Shown here piece by piece: positions 9,754 to 18,693 of a stretch of DNA of 64,000 bases. The notes beneath the pieces were generated by a model. That model saw nothing but the letters and a program-made list of their open reading frames with translations, searched no databases and was not told the DNA's origin. The stretch spans positions 3,113,001 through 3,177,000 of the forward strand of contig NZ_CP039690.1 of the NCBI RefSeq assembly GCF_005144885.1, in the 5' to 3' direction. Within the stretch, counting starts at the first letter, position 1; every line of letters starts with the position of its first letter. A program made the translations under genes and the position numbers. Source of the DNA: Phreatobacter stygius. GTDB taxonomy: Bacteria; Pseudomonadota; Alphaproteobacteria; Rhizobiales; Phreatobacteraceae.

Positions 9754-10757
9754 CCGATCTTGGCCTCGACCGGCGAGCTGAGGTCACACCCGCGCCGCCC
9801 ATGCGCTTCATGACACGTGTCGCCGCGGGCATCCTGGCCGCGCCGGTCATCCTGCGCCTTGCCACCGTGCTGCTGCTTTGCGCCTGCCTGACGGTCGCGA
9901 CGCCGAACTTCCTGACCGAGATGAATATCCTCAACGTGCTCCGGCAGACGGCGCTGTTGTTCCTGGTCGCATCCGGACTGACGCTGGTGCTGATCGGCGG
10001 CGGCATCGATCTGTCTGTTGGAGCCAATCTCGGCTTGAGCGCCTGCGTCTCCGCCCTGGTCCTGCAGGCGACCGGATCGCTCGCCCTGACCCTGGCCGCG
10101 GGCATTGCGATCGGAACCCTGGTCGGCTTTGCCAACGGCCTTTTGGTCGCGGTCATGCGCATCCCGCCCTTCATCGCCACCTACGGCATGCTTTGGGTGC
10201 TGCTCGGCATCACCTATCGGGTGATGGCCGGCGAAAGCGTCCACGGCTTTCCGGCCAGCTTCCGTTTCCTCGGCTCCGGCCACCTCTTCGGCGTGCCGGT
10301 GCCGGTCTATCTGATGTTCCTGTTCCTGGGCGTCGGCGGGCTGTTCCTCAGCCGTACGCGCTGGGGCCAGGAGGTCTATGCCATGGGCGCCAATCCGGAG
10401 GCCGCCCGCCTCTCGGGGATCCCGATCCGGTCGCGCCAGATCCTCACCTATACCTTGAGCGGCGCTATGGCCGGCCTCGCCGCGTTGGTCCTGCTCGCCC
10501 GGGTCAATTCGGCCGAAGGCGATATTGGCGAGGCCATGACCTTGCCGGCGATCACCGCGGTGCTGATCGGCGGCACCTCGCTGTTCGGCGGCCTCGGCAC
10601 GGTGTCCGGCACCTTTGTCGGCGCGCTGATCCTGACCCTGGTGATCAATGGAATGAACCTGCTGTCGGTCCATTCGAACTGGCAGCCGTTCGTGGCGGGC
10701 GCGATCGTCATTCTGGCGGTGCTCGTCGATAGGCTGACAAGCCAAAGGCAAAGCTGA
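9750..10757 (+). CDS. Sugar-type ABC transporter permease (RbsC type), second copy
   Basis: A 335-residue multi-spanning protein with the same family signatures as its neighbour (GGGIDLSVGANLGLSACVSA, GFANGLLVAVMRIPPFIATY, VYAMGANPEAARLSGI, GGTSLFGGLGTVSG). It starts in an ATGA overlap with the first permease. It is preceded by about 30 cytoplasmic residues and ends shortly before a stem-loop that separates it from the binding-protein gene. The partner permease and the ATPase are directly upstream. Confidence 0.92.
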   Translation: MTDLGLDRRAEVTPAPPMRFMTRVAAGILAAPVILRLATVLLLCACLTVATPNFLTEMNILNVLRQTALLFLVASGLTLVLIGGGIDLSVGANLGLSACVSALVLQATGSLALTLAAGIAIGTLVGFANGLLVAVMRIPPFIATYGMLWVLLGITYRVMAGESVHGFPASFRFLGSGHLFGVPVPVYLMFLFLGVGGLFLSRTRWGQEVYAMGANPEAARLSGIPIRSRQILTYTLSGAMAGLAALVLLARVNSAEGDIGEAMTLPAITAVLIGGTSLFGGLGTVSGTFVGALILTLVINGMNLLSVHSNWQPFVAGAIVILAVLVDRLTSQRQS

Positions 10758-10786
10758 GAAGGGCGCTCGATCGCCCCACATCACGA

Positions 10787-10803
10787 GCTCTCGCAACGAG
10801 AGC
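10787..10803 (+). promoter_or_regulatory. Intercistronic stem-loop before the binding-protein gene
   Basis: GCTCTCG-CAA-CGAGAGC forms a 7-bp stem with a 3-nt loop in the 65-bp gap between permease and binding-protein genes, with no T-run after it. Hairpins here are common in ABC operons, where they stabilise or set the level of the highly expressed binding-protein message. The function is inferred from position only. Confidence 0.45.
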
Positions 10804-10822
10804 CATCAAGGAGGAACGTCCG

Positions 10823-11785
10823 ATGCGACTGATCATTACGGCGACCATGGCGACCCTTGCCCTTGCCAGCGTGGCAAGGGCCGACGGCGAGCGGATCGCG
10901 GTCTTCACCAAGAACCAGACCAATCCCTTTTTCCAGGTGGTCAGGCTCGGCGCCGACAATGCCGCGCGCCAGATGGGCGCAACCGTCACCCATTATATTC
11001 CAACCCGCCCCGACAGCATTCCCGAGCAGATCAGCCAGATCGAGGACGTCACCGTGCGCCGTCCGAATGCCGTGGTCTTCACGCCCGTCGACTTCAAGGC
11101 GTTGACCCCGGCCATTCGCCGGCTCAACGAAGCCGGCATACCCGCCGTCAACATGACCGACCGGGCCGAGCGCGGCAATTTCGTCGCCTTCGTCGGCGCG
11201 GCCGATTACGATCTTGCGCTGACGACGGCGCGCTACCTGTTCCAGAAGATGGGCGGCCAGGGCAATGTCGTGGCGCTCGAGGGCATCAAGGGCACCCTGG
11301 TCTCGACCGAGCGCATGCGCGGCTTCACCGACGCCCTGAAGGAATTCCCCAATATCAAGGTGGTGGCGACACAAGCCGCGAGCTTTCAAAGGCTCGCGGC
11401 GCTTCAGGTGATGGAGAACCTGATCCAGGCCCATCCCAGGATCGAGGGGATTTTCGCCGCCAATGACGCCATGGCGACCGGCGCGATCGAAGCGCTGGAG
11501 GCCGCCAAACGCCAGTCGCTGGTGGTTGGCATCAACGGCACCAAGGAAGCCATCGACGCCATCAAGGCCGGCAAGATGTTGGCCAGCGGCGACTACAGCG
11601 CCTTCCTCCATGGCTGTTTCGGCATGATGGCGGCGATCCGCAATCTGCGCGGCTTGCCGGTGCCCCGCGAGATCGTGTTCCCGGCCCGCGTGGTCGACAA
11701 TACCAACTACCAGAGCCTCGATATCGCGCCGGATCAAATGACCTGCCCGGCCTGGGACAGCGTCGTGACGCCAGGACGGTCCTGA
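10823..11785 (+). CDS. Periplasmic sugar-binding protein of the RbsB type
   Basis: A 320-residue secreted protein. A short signal peptide (MRLIITATMATLALASVARA) precedes the mature start DGERIAVF. The body is a periplasmic-binding-protein type I fold: KNQTNPFFQVVRLGADNAAR, IEDVTVRRPNAVVFTPVD, GIFAANDAMATGAIEAL and VVGINGTKEAIDAIKAGKM are family landmarks. AAGGAGGAACG lies upstream of the ATG. It would deliver substrate to the two RbsC-type permeases. The ligand is probably a sugar, polyol or sugar-like acid. The gene order ATPase-permease-permease-binding protein places the binding protein last. Confidence 0.93.
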   Translation: MRLIITATMATLALASVARADGERIAVFTKNQTNPFFQVVRLGADNAARQMGATVTHYIPTRPDSIPEQISQIEDVTVRRPNAVVFTPVDFKALTPAIRRLNEAGIPAVNMTDRAERGNFVAFVGAADYDLALTTARYLFQKMGGQGNVVALEGIKGTLVSTERMRGFTDALKEFPNIKVVATQAASFQRLAALQVMENLIQAHPRIEGIFAANDAMATGAIEALEAAKRQSLVVGINGTKEAIDAIKAGKMLASGDYSAFLHGCFGMMAAIRNLRGLPVPREIVFPARVVDNTNYQSLDIAPDQMTCPAWDSVVTPGRS

Positions 11786-11845
11786 GGCGATCCCGGGCCG
11801 TGGCAGGCTCGCCGCGGCCCGCTTTTCATCAACGACGAGGCCGCC

Positions 11846-12133
11846 ATGCTGTTCACCATCCACGCGCTCGACAAGCCGGGTGCGCTGCCGACCCGGCTTG
11901 CCCATTACGACGCGCACAAGGCCTTCCTCGCCGACACCGCGGATCATGGCGTCAGGATCGTCATGTCCGGGCCGCTGGTCGAGGACGACGGCGTCACCGC
12001 CAAGGGATCGTTCTTCCTGGTCGAGGCAGCCGATCGCGCGACGGTCGAGACGTTCAACCGGGCCGACCCGTTCCATGCCGCCGGAATCTGGAGCGCGGTG
12101 ACCATTGTCGCCTTCCTGCGCCGGCAAGGATGA
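11846..12133 (+). CDS. YciI family protein
   Basis: A 95-residue protein with the full YciI pattern: MLFTIHALDKPGALPTRLAH, AHKAFLADTADHGVRIVMSG, FFLVEAADRATVETFNRADP and the ending F-x-A-G-IWS. The fold is a dimeric ferredoxin-like barrel with a conserved His-Asp pair. YciI-like proteins recur next to hydroxyquinol and chlorinated-aromatic genes, where some act as dehydrochlorinases; others have no known function. Its TGA overlaps the next gene's ATG (ATGA), so the two are co-translated. Whether it belongs functionally to the hydroxyquinol genes or to the transporter operon is open. Confidence 0.87.
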   Translation: MLFTIHALDKPGALPTRLAHYDAHKAFLADTADHGVRIVMSGPLVEDDGVTAKGSFFLVEAADRATVETFNRADPFHAAGIWSAVTIVAFLRRQG

Positions 12134-13155
12134 GCCCGATGAAACTCGCGATCGTCGGCCTCGGCTGGTGGGGCAAGCAGATCATTGCCGCGCTGGCGCC
12201 GAGCACCAGGCTGACGGTCGTCTGCGGTGTCGACCCCGCGGCCCCTGGCGGGACAGCCGAATTTCTCGCCGCGCATGGCATCCGGCTGGAGCCGGAATTC
12301 GACCGGATGTTGCGCGATCCCGTGATCGATGGGGTGGTGATCGCCACGCCCCATGCCTTGCATGAAGAACAGGTCCTGGCGGCGATCGCAGCCGGCAAGC
12401 AGGTGTTCTGCGAAAAGCCGGTCGCCATGTCGGCCGAAGGTGCCCGGCGGATCGCCGGCGCCTGCGCGGCCAAGGGCCTGGTGCTGGGCGTGGGCCACGA
12501 GCGCCGTTACGAGCCGGCGTTCCGCGCGCTCGTCGCCATGGTCGAAGCCGGCAAGCTCGGCCGCCTTTTGCATCTCGACGCCAATGTCAGCCATGATCTG
12601 TTCCGAAAGCTCGATGCTGCGAACTGGCGGCTCAAGGCCCAGGATGCGCCGGCCGCCATGATGACCGCGGTCGGCATTCACGTGACCGATCTGTTCGTCC
12701 GGCTGGCCGGCCCGGTGAACGAAGTCCAGGCCGAAACCGCGTCGCTGGTCTTTGCGCCGCCGGCGGAGGATTTCGTCTCGGCACGGTTCAGCTTCATCAA
12801 CGGCGCCAGGGGGTCGCTGACCTGTCTCTCCGCGACGCCCTTTTATGGGCGCGTGACTGTTTATGGCGATGCGGGCTGGGTCGAGATCGTCAGCGAAGGC
12901 AATGTCGATCAGGGCAAGCCCACGATCATGACGGTTGCGACCGCGACCGGCGAGCCGCGGCTGGTTCGCCAGTTTGCCGCGACCGATACGGTGATCGAGA
13001 ATTTCGAGGCCTGGGCTGCCGCCGTCGACGGCGGCGCTGCCTATGATTTCACCGCCGCGCAGATCCTTGCCAATTCCGAATTGCTCGAGGCCATCGTCCG
13101 GTCGGCCGCGCGCTCAGGCGAGCGTATCGTGATTGGCGCCATCGGCGCGCCATAA
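12130..13155 (+). CDS. Gfo/Idh/MocA family oxidoreductase
   Basis: A 341-residue NAD(P)-dependent oxidoreductase. The N-terminal Rossmann motif is AIVGLGWWGKQII, followed by GVVIATPHALHEEQVLAAI and the family's FCEKPVAMS with its catalytic-region Lys-Pro pair, then VLGVGHERRYEPAF and the C-terminal beta-sheet domain. Members oxidise or epimerise sugars, inositols and related cyclic polyols, and some act on aromatic-derived ring compounds. The ATG at 12130 overlaps the YciI stop; a second ATG at 12139 is possible. With the sugar-type transporter upstream, a sugar- or cyclitol-like moiety as substrate is plausible. Confidence 0.9.
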   Translation: MSPMKLAIVGLGWWGKQIIAALAPSTRLTVVCGVDPAAPGGTAEFLAAHGIRLEPEFDRMLRDPVIDGVVIATPHALHEEQVLAAIAAGKQVFCEKPVAMSAEGARRIAGACAAKGLVLGVGHERRYEPAFRALVAMVEAGKLGRLLHLDANVSHDLFRKLDAANWRLKAQDAPAAMMTAVGIHVTDLFVRLAGPVNEVQAETASLVFAPPAEDFVSARFSFINGARGSLTCLSATPFYGRVTVYGDAGWVEIVSEGNVDQGKPTIMTVATATGEPRLVRQFAATDTVIENFEAWAAAVDGGAAYDFTAAQILANSELLEAIVRSAARSGERIVIGAIGAP

Positions 13156-13166
13156 GGCGGTTCGGG

Positions 13167-15410
13167 CTACCGCTCCGCCTCTTTCGGCGCAGGGAAGGGG
13201 GTCGGATCGGCGAAGCGCCTGACGATATTGGTGATCAGCCGGGCCACCGGGTTGTCGTAGTTGTCGATCGGCAAGGCACCGATGAAATTCATCGAGCCGA
13301 CCGAGAACACCGCGCCGCCATTGGCGGTTTCCATGAAGGTCAGGTCGGAGCGGATGATGTCCGCGCGCTGGCCCGGCCAGGTATGGTCGCGGCGTTCTTC
13401 GTTGACCGGCTGATAGGAGGGATCCTCGACCACGGCACGGCCGACGATAATGGCATGGGCTGGCGTGCCCAGGCGTTCGTCGGCCCGGTCGAGTTCATGG
13501 CCCGCCGCGCCGCCGCCCATCAGTCCGCGTTCGCCGAACACCGTGCCGGGCACCGCCTTGTCCTCCATGCCCGCGCGCATGAAGGCGACGCGTGGGTCCA
13601 GGATCCCGTCCAGGAAAGTATAGGGGTAGCCCTTGTATTCGCCCTGGGTGCTGAAACCGACGCCGACGAGCGCCTGCGGCGGCCGGCCGAGCCGCCGCCA
13701 GAGCCCGCCATAAGAGCCGTCGAAGGCGTGGTAGCTCTCTCCGGGTAAGGTCTCCCACAGGCGGATGCCGCCCTCGGCCCGGCGCAGCTCGAACGCCCAG
13801 GGACCGTCGGCATGCGGCACCACCTTCCAGTAGAAACCGTTGCCGCCGAGATAGACGAAGCGGCCGCCGCCGTCGAAATAGGTGGCCAGCGCGTCGAGCG
13901 TCTGGGTGGTGTGATATTCCGGATGCTGGCCGGTCAGCACCACCTGGTATTGCGACAGGAGTTCGACGCCTTCGGCATGGACATCGTGGTCGGTGATCAC
14001 CTCGAAGGCGATGCCTTTCCGGGTCAAAAGATCGGTGATGTAGCTGTCCGCCGATATCCAGTAGAGGCCGGAGCTGTCCGGGCTCGGATCGACCAGGTGG
14101 ATCTGGTTGACCCGCTTGTCGATCAGCGGCCGGCGGGTGGTCGACATGACCACGCCGCTGCCGTCGGAATGGAAATTATAGGGTGACACGCCATATTCGG
14201 GATGGCCGTCGGGCGCCTGGGCGAGCGCCCCCCAGGCCAGCGACCGCTCGGTGATCAGCGCCTGCCGGCCGGGCTTCTGATATTGGCTGTAGACGGTGTA
14301 GCTGAAGGTCGGCGCCAGGAAGGCGACCTTCGCCTGGGATCCCGGCACGGCGGCGCGGACATAAAACACGATATTGTCGCGTGCGCCGTCCTTGTCGAGA
14401 TGCAGGGCATAGACGCCGCTCACCCAGTCGTCCGGCACGGTGAAACGGAGCGAGGTTTTCCAGCCGGCATCGCCAATGTCGTCGTCATGGAAGTGAATCG
14501 CTGCCCATTGGTCCGGCGCCTCGGTCCAGCGATGCAGCGCGCCGGTCCAGCGCGAGCCGGTCATGGCGCGTGTCGGCAGATTGACGCAGCGGCCGTGAAA
14601 CCCGTGGGGGCCGATATCGGCCGCCCTGTCGGTCGGGATATCCACGGCGAAATCCCATTCGGCAATCAGGCCGCTCGCGGCGAGCGCGATGCCGGAGCCT
14701 TGCGAGGCCAGGATGGATTCGAGGCCGTCGGTGCCGCCGAGCAAACGCGGCCGCTCGATCTTGCCGTTAAAATGAGCCGTCACCGCCGTGCCGACCCGCT
14801 CCGCGGCGATGGCGACGCGGCCGTTGCCGGCCAAGGCGCCGGCTGCCGTGGCCTGGCTGAGAGTTCGCCGCTCGTCGCGGTCGAGCCGGAGCTTGCGCGG
14901 CACCTGGCCGAGCTCGAGCGTGTGGCTTGCCGGATCATAGCGGCAGGCGATGTCGTGCCAGGCCCGTTCGGTCAGCGGCATGCCGGCCTCGATCTCGGTC
15001 GTACCGGCGGCGGTCGCCAGCCGGCAGAAGGCGCCTGCCGGGCCAATGCCGAGCGTCAGCGCGGCGCCGTTGCCGGCCCAGTTCAGCACCGTCTGCCGGC
15101 CGGCGCCGAGGAGCGTCGGCCAGACCGTCGCCGCGAAGGCGACCGGCGGTCCGCCGGCGCCGAGGTCGAGTTTCGGCACGTCGACCCAGGATCCCCTGGC
15201 GATCAGCTGTTCTTCGCCAGGGTGCTCGCCCTCGAGCTGCCAGGCCACCGGCACCTCACGATAGCCGGGCCCCTTGGGGTTGGGGTCGCCGCACAGCACG
15301 CGGGCGATCCGGGCCGAATAGCGCCCGCCGCCACGCACGCCGATCTTGAAGCTCAACTCCTCTCCCGGGCGCACGCTCCAGCGGTCGACATAACCAGTAA
15401 TGGGCAGCAT
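13167..15410 (-). CDS. N,N-dimethylformamidase large (beta) subunit-like protein
   Basis: A 747-residue protein, close to the roughly 760 of the dimethylformamidase large subunit. The N-terminus ITGYVDRWSVRPGEELSFKI, a central LamG-like region (about residues 150-260), the segment FLAPTFSYTVYSQYQK and the glutamine amidotransferase-like part with LLSQYQVVLTGQHPEYHT and GGRFVYLGGNGFYW all fit that family. The known enzyme uses a mononuclear iron held by two Tyr and one Glu and needs a small alpha subunit. No small-subunit gene is visible beside it here. It probably hydrolyses an amide or formamide bond in another compound. It ends 11 bp from the convergent Gfo/Idh/MocA gene. Confidence 0.8.
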   Translation of the reverse strand: MLPITGYVDRWSVRPGEELSFKIGVRGGGRYSARIARVLCGDPNPKGPGYREVPVAWQLEGEHPGEEQLIARGSWVDVPKLDLGAGGPPVAFAATVWPTLLGAGRQTVLNWAGNGAALTLGIGPAGAFCRLATAAGTTEIEAGMPLTERAWHDIACRYDPASHTLELGQVPRKLRLDRDERRTLSQATAAGALAGNGRVAIAAERVGTAVTAHFNGKIERPRLLGGTDGLESILASQGSGIALAASGLIAEWDFAVDIPTDRAADIGPHGFHGRCVNLPTRAMTGSRWTGALHRWTEAPDQWAAIHFHDDDIGDAGWKTSLRFTVPDDWVSGVYALHLDKDGARDNIVFYVRAAVPGSQAKVAFLAPTFSYTVYSQYQKPGRQALITERSLAWGALAQAPDGHPEYGVSPYNFHSDGSGVVMSTTRRPLIDKRVNQIHLVDPSPDSSGLYWISADSYITDLLTRKGIAFEVITDHDVHAEGVELLSQYQVVLTGQHPEYHTTQTLDALATYFDGGGRFVYLGGNGFYWKVVPHADGPWAFELRRAEGGIRLWETLPGESYHAFDGSYGGLWRRLGRPPQALVGVGFSTQGEYKGYPYTFLDGILDPRVAFMRAGMEDKAVPGTVFGERGLMGGGAAGHELDRADERLGTPAHAIIVGRAVVEDPSYQPVNEERRDHTWPGQRADIIRSDLTFMETANGGAVFSVGSMNFIGALPIDNYDNPVARLITNIVRRFADPTPFPAPKEAER

Positions 15411-15437
15411 GTGAGAGGTCCTCGATACGGTCGTGTC

Positions 15438-17042
15438 TCAGGCGCGGCGGACGTTCCAGAACAAAGGCAGGCCTTTCAGGATGCCGGAGAGCTCCTTCTT
15501 GTAGGCCGTCGGCTGATAGAACACGCCAAGCGGCACATAGGGCACGTCGACGAAGGCCTGGCGTTGCATCTCCGTGCCGATCTTGCGCTGCGCCTCGGCA
15601 TCGGGTGCGACGAACCAGGCGTCGCGCAATTCCTCGAGCTTGGGGCTCGACGACCAGCCGAAGGTCGCCTTGTCGCCCGATCCGCGCAGGAAGTTGTGCG
15701 CCGAGGGGTTGAGCTGGGTGACGCCGGCCGAATAGGTGCAGAAGGCGTTGTAGCCGCCCTTGTCCGGGGTCTCGCGGTTGGCCATGCGGCGCAGCATCGA
15801 GCCCCAGTCCATGACAGCATAGTCGACATTGATGCCGATCTTGCGGAACAGGTCGGCGGTGACCTCGCTCATCGCGCCAATGACCGGGAAATCGCCCGGC
15901 GCGATCAGCATCACCTTCTCGCCTTTGTAGCCGGCTTCCTTGATCGCCCTGGTGGCGGCGGCCAGATCGCGCGGACCGGTGAGCGCCGACATGCCCGCGT
16001 CGCTCGCCATGTTGGAGCCGGGCGGAAAGAAGCCGATCCCGTCGCGCCACAGGCTCTTGTCGTCGCCGGCAATCGCCGACATGAAATCGCTCTGGCTGAT
16101 CGCCGACAGCACCGCCCGGCGGATCGCCGGATTGTCGAAGGGAGCCTGCGTATGATTGAAGCGCAGCACGCCGACATTGCCGATCGGGTCGAGCAGCTCG
16201 ACCTTCAGCGCATTGTTGCGCTTGAGCGGCGGCAAGAGATCCATGATCGGCTGGTCCCACCAGTCGATCTCGCCCCGCTGCAGGGCCGCGGCGGCGGTCG
16301 CGGCATCCGGCAGGATCTGCCATTCGACCCGGTCGAAATGCACCTGCTTCGGTCCCGCCAGCAGGCTGGTGGTGCCCTCCGGCCGCGGCACGTAGTTGTC
16401 GAAGCGCGAATAGACGATACGCGACCCCGGAACATGCTGGTCGGCCTGGAAGCGGAACGGGCCGCTGCCGATCAGTTCCTTCACCGGCAGGTTGCTGTCG
16501 GTCAGGGCAAGTCGCTCCGGCATGATGAAGGCGATGATCGCGCCGACCTTGCCGAGCGCCTCCGGCAGCATCGGGAACGGGCTCTTCAGCCGCCAGCGCA
16601 CGGTGCGATCGTCCGGCGCCGAGAGCTCGTCCACCACGGTGAACAGCGAATTGCCGAAGGCGTCGCGCGAAGCCCAGCGGCGCAGGCTGGCGACCACGTC
16701 GCGCGCCCTGACCGGTTCGTTGTCGTGGAACTTCAGACCCTCGCGCAGCGTCATCACCCAGGTCTTGCCGTCATTGTCGACCGTGTGGCCCGCGACCATT
16801 TGCGGCTGCGGCCGAAGCTGCTCGTCGACGCCATAAAGCGTGTCGAAGACCAGGAAGCCGTGATTGCGGTTGACCAGCCCGGTGGTGATCATCGGGTCGA
16901 GGATCGCGGCATCCGCCTGCGGCACGAAGCGCAGCGTCCGTGCGGCCTGGGCCTGAGCGATGGCGGGGCTTGCGAGGCGGGATCCGAGGGCGGCGCAGAC
17001 AGCGCCACCAAGCGTGGAACGAAGCAGGTCTCGACGGTGCAT
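15438..17042 (-). CDS. ABC transporter substrate-binding protein, family 5 (peptide/nickel type), orphan
   Basis: A 534-residue secreted binding protein. The N-terminus MHRRDLLRSTLGG carries twin arginines before a hydrophobic stretch ending at ASPAIAQA, a Tat-like signal. Mature sequence shows RTLRFVPQADAAILDPM, GLKFHDNEPVRARDVVASL and the long family 5 architecture of DppA/OppA proteins. No DppBCDF permease or ATPase genes are adjacent, so it is an orphan component or uses a distant transporter. A clear paralogue (same LRFVPQA, NHGF-x-VFDTLYG motifs) lies at 54674-56254. It is sandwiched between the dimethylformamidase-like and aminotransferase genes on the same strand, suggesting uptake of an oligopeptide- or amine-like substrate. 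Confidence 0.9.
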   Translation of the reverse strand: MHRRDLLRSTLGGAVCAALGSRLASPAIAQAQAARTLRFVPQADAAILDPMITTGLVNRNHGFLVFDTLYGVDEQLRPQPQMVAGHTVDNDGKTWVMTLREGLKFHDNEPVRARDVVASLRRWASRDAFGNSLFTVVDELSAPDDRTVRWRLKSPFPMLPEALGKVGAIIAFIMPERLALTDSNLPVKELIGSGPFRFQADQHVPGSRIVYSRFDNYVPRPEGTTSLLAGPKQVHFDRVEWQILPDAATAAAALQRGEIDWWDQPIMDLLPPLKRNNALKVELLDPIGNVGVLRFNHTQAPFDNPAIRRAVLSAISQSDFMSAIAGDDKSLWRDGIGFFPPGSNMASDAGMSALTGPRDLAAATRAIKEAGYKGEKVMLIAPGDFPVIGAMSEVTADLFRKIGINVDYAVMDWGSMLRRMANRETPDKGGYNAFCTYSAGVTQLNPSAHNFLRGSGDKATFGWSSSPKLEELRDAWFVAPDAEAQRKIGTEMQRQAFVDVPYVPLGVFYQPTAYKKELSGILKGLPLFWNVRRA

Positions 17043-17080
17043 GCACGCTCTCCTCGCAAGGGTGGAAGGGATCGGTGGTG

Positions 17081-18538
17081 CTACTCCGCGGCTTGGCTGG
17101 GGTTGGGCCGGAGCTGTGCTTCGCGGACCTGTGCTTCACGGACCTGTGCGTCGCGGACCTGTGCGTCGCCGACCTGGGTTTCGACCTGGCCGAGCGTCCG
17201 CGCGAACAGGTCCAGGATCTCGTCGACCTCGGCGGCCGTGATGATCAACGGCGGGCAGAAGCCGATCGTGTCGCCCATGGCGCGGATGATCAGGCCGTTC
17301 TGCAGCGCCAACGCGTCGAACCGCGCGCCGACCTTCAGGCCGGGATCGAAGGCGGCGCGTGTCGCGGGGTCGGCGACCAGCTCGACGCCGATCATCAGGC
17401 CTTCGCCGCGCACCTGCCCGACAATGGCGGAACGGTTGGCGATCGCCTCCAGGCCGGTCTTCAGCCGGGTTCCCATGGCGCGGACATGCTCGACCAGGTC
17501 CATCTCGTGATAGATGCGCAGCGTTTCCAGCGCGACGGCGGCGCCGACCGGGTGGCCGGAATTGGTGAAGCCATGGCCGAACAGTTCGCCGGCCTTGTTC
17601 ATCTCGGCGAGCGCGTCGCGGACCGGCCGGCCGAGCAGCACGGCGGAGATCGGGAAATAGGACGAGGACAGGCCCTTGGCGAGCGCCATCATGTCGGGCT
17701 GCATGCCCACCGTCTGGCAGCCGAACCAGTTGCCGGTGCGGCCGAAACCGCAGACCACCTCGTCGGCCAGGACAAGGATGTCATGGCGGCGCAGCACCGC
17801 CTCGATCTTGGCGAAGTAACCCTGGGGCGGCACGACGATGCCGCCGCCGGCATTGATCGGCTCGGCGATAAAGGCGGCGATCGTGTCGGGACCTTCGGCC
17901 ACAATCATTGCCTCGAGATCATCGGCGAGACGGGTGGCGAAAGCCTCGTCGGTCTCGTCGGGCAGGGCGCCATGATAGGCATCCGGACAATGGGTGTGCA
18001 GGAAACCCGGCAACGGCAGGCCGTATTCGCGATGCATCCGCGGCAGGCCGCACATGGAGGCCGCGACGATGGTCGAGCCGTGGAAACCCCGGTCGCGGGC
18101 GATGATCTTGCGTTTGGCCTGATGGCCGCGGGCGGCATGATAGACCCAGGCGAGCTTGACCATGGTCTCGGTCGCTTCCGACCCGGACGTGGCGAAATAG
18201 GCCTGGGCATGCGGAATGGGGGAGATCGCGACCAGCTGTTCGGCGAGGTCGATGGTGACGTCGGGCGTCTTGTGGTTGAAGCTGTGGTAGAAGCCGAACT
18301 TGTCGTAAGCCGCGGCGGCGGCGGCCTTCAGGCGCTCGTTCGAAAAGCCGAGCGACGTGCACCAGAGCCCGGCCATGGCCTCGAGGTAACGCTTGCCCTG
18401 GGCGTCGAAGACATAGACGCCTTCGCCGCGCGCCATGATCAGCGGCCCGACCTCGGCATGCCGGCCGGGATTGGTCTGCGAATGCAGGTGAAACAGCACG
18501 TCGCGTGCTTCGGCCGAATTCGGCTTCAGGTTCGCCAT
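17081..18538 (-). CDS. Class III PLP-dependent aminotransferase (omega-amino acid:pyruvate type)
   Basis: A 485-residue fold-type I aminotransferase. Landmarks are GLWCTSLGFSNERLK, the Asp of LVLADEVVCGFGRTG that contacts the PLP ring nitrogen, and the Schiff-base Lys in MALAKGLSSSYFPI. I place the start at 18538 (MANLKPNS) because GAGGAG lies 7 bp upstream; the longer in-frame form lacks this. It transfers amino groups from amines or omega-amino acids to pyruvate or 2-oxoglutarate. The C-terminus is unusual: four 15-bp repeats encode a run of QVR(D/E)A units beyond the normal fold. It is divergent from a GntR regulator, with matching operators between. Confidence 0.91.
   Translation of the reverse strand: MANLKPNSAEARDVLFHLHSQTNPGRHAEVGPLIMARGEGVYVFDAQGKRYLEAMAGLWCTSLGFSNERLKAAAAAAYDKFGFYHSFNHKTPDVTIDLAEQLVAISPIPHAQAYFATSGSEATETMVKLAWVYHAARGHQAKRKIIARDRGFHGSTIVAASMCGLPRMHREYGLPLPGFLHTHCPDAYHGALPDETDEAFATRLADDLEAMIVAEGPDTIAAFIAEPINAGGGIVVPPQGYFAKIEAVLRRHDILVLADEVVCGFGRTGNWFGCQTVGMQPDMMALAKGLSSSYFPISAVLLGRPVRDALAEMNKAGELFGHGFTNSGHPVGAAVALETLRIYHEMDLVEHVRAMGTRLKTGLEAIANRSAIVGQVRGEGLMIGVELVADPATRAAFDPGLKVGARFDALALQNGLIIRAMGDTIGFCPPLIITAAEVDEILDLFARTLGQVETQVGDAQVRDAQVREAQVREAQLRPNPSQAAE
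17114..17173. repeat. 15-bp coding minisatellite, four copies
   Basis: Four in-phase copies of a 15-bp unit (consensus CTGTGCGTCGCGGAC, one to three changes per copy) run from 17114 to 17173, and a degenerate fifth of 12 bp follows. Read on the minus strand they add pentapeptides of the type QVR(D/E)A to the aminotransferase C-terminus. The 15-bp length keeps the frame. Confidence 0.95.
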
Positions 18539-18609
18539 GGGGTCAGCTCCTCGTGCCGCCGCGACCGGCGTCACGCATCCCGAGAGGAAGACGGGGCTGC
18601 TGCCCTCTT

Positions 18610-18636
18610 TTTGGTCATACCAAATTGGCCTGACCA
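18610..18636. promoter_or_regulatory. Two GntR/FadR-type operators
   Basis: TTTGGTCATACCAAA (18610-18624) is a perfect palindrome containing TGGT-N3-ACCA, the core recognised by FadR-subfamily GntR proteins. Directly after it, TGGCCTGACCA (18626-18636) matches the same core with one mismatch. They lie between the divergent aminotransferase gene and the FadR-type regulator gene, so binding by that regulator is the natural reading. Confidence 0.7.
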
Positions 18637-18693
18637 GATTGTCTCGGCTATATCTGGCTTGTCAAACTCAAAAACCGGACGGTTCAACCCGCC

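Noticed and set aside
14202-17510. A 1102-codon open frame on the plus strand.
   Set aside because: It is antisense to the dimethylformamidase-like and binding-protein genes; long chance frames are expected opposite GC-rich genes and it shows no family motifs.
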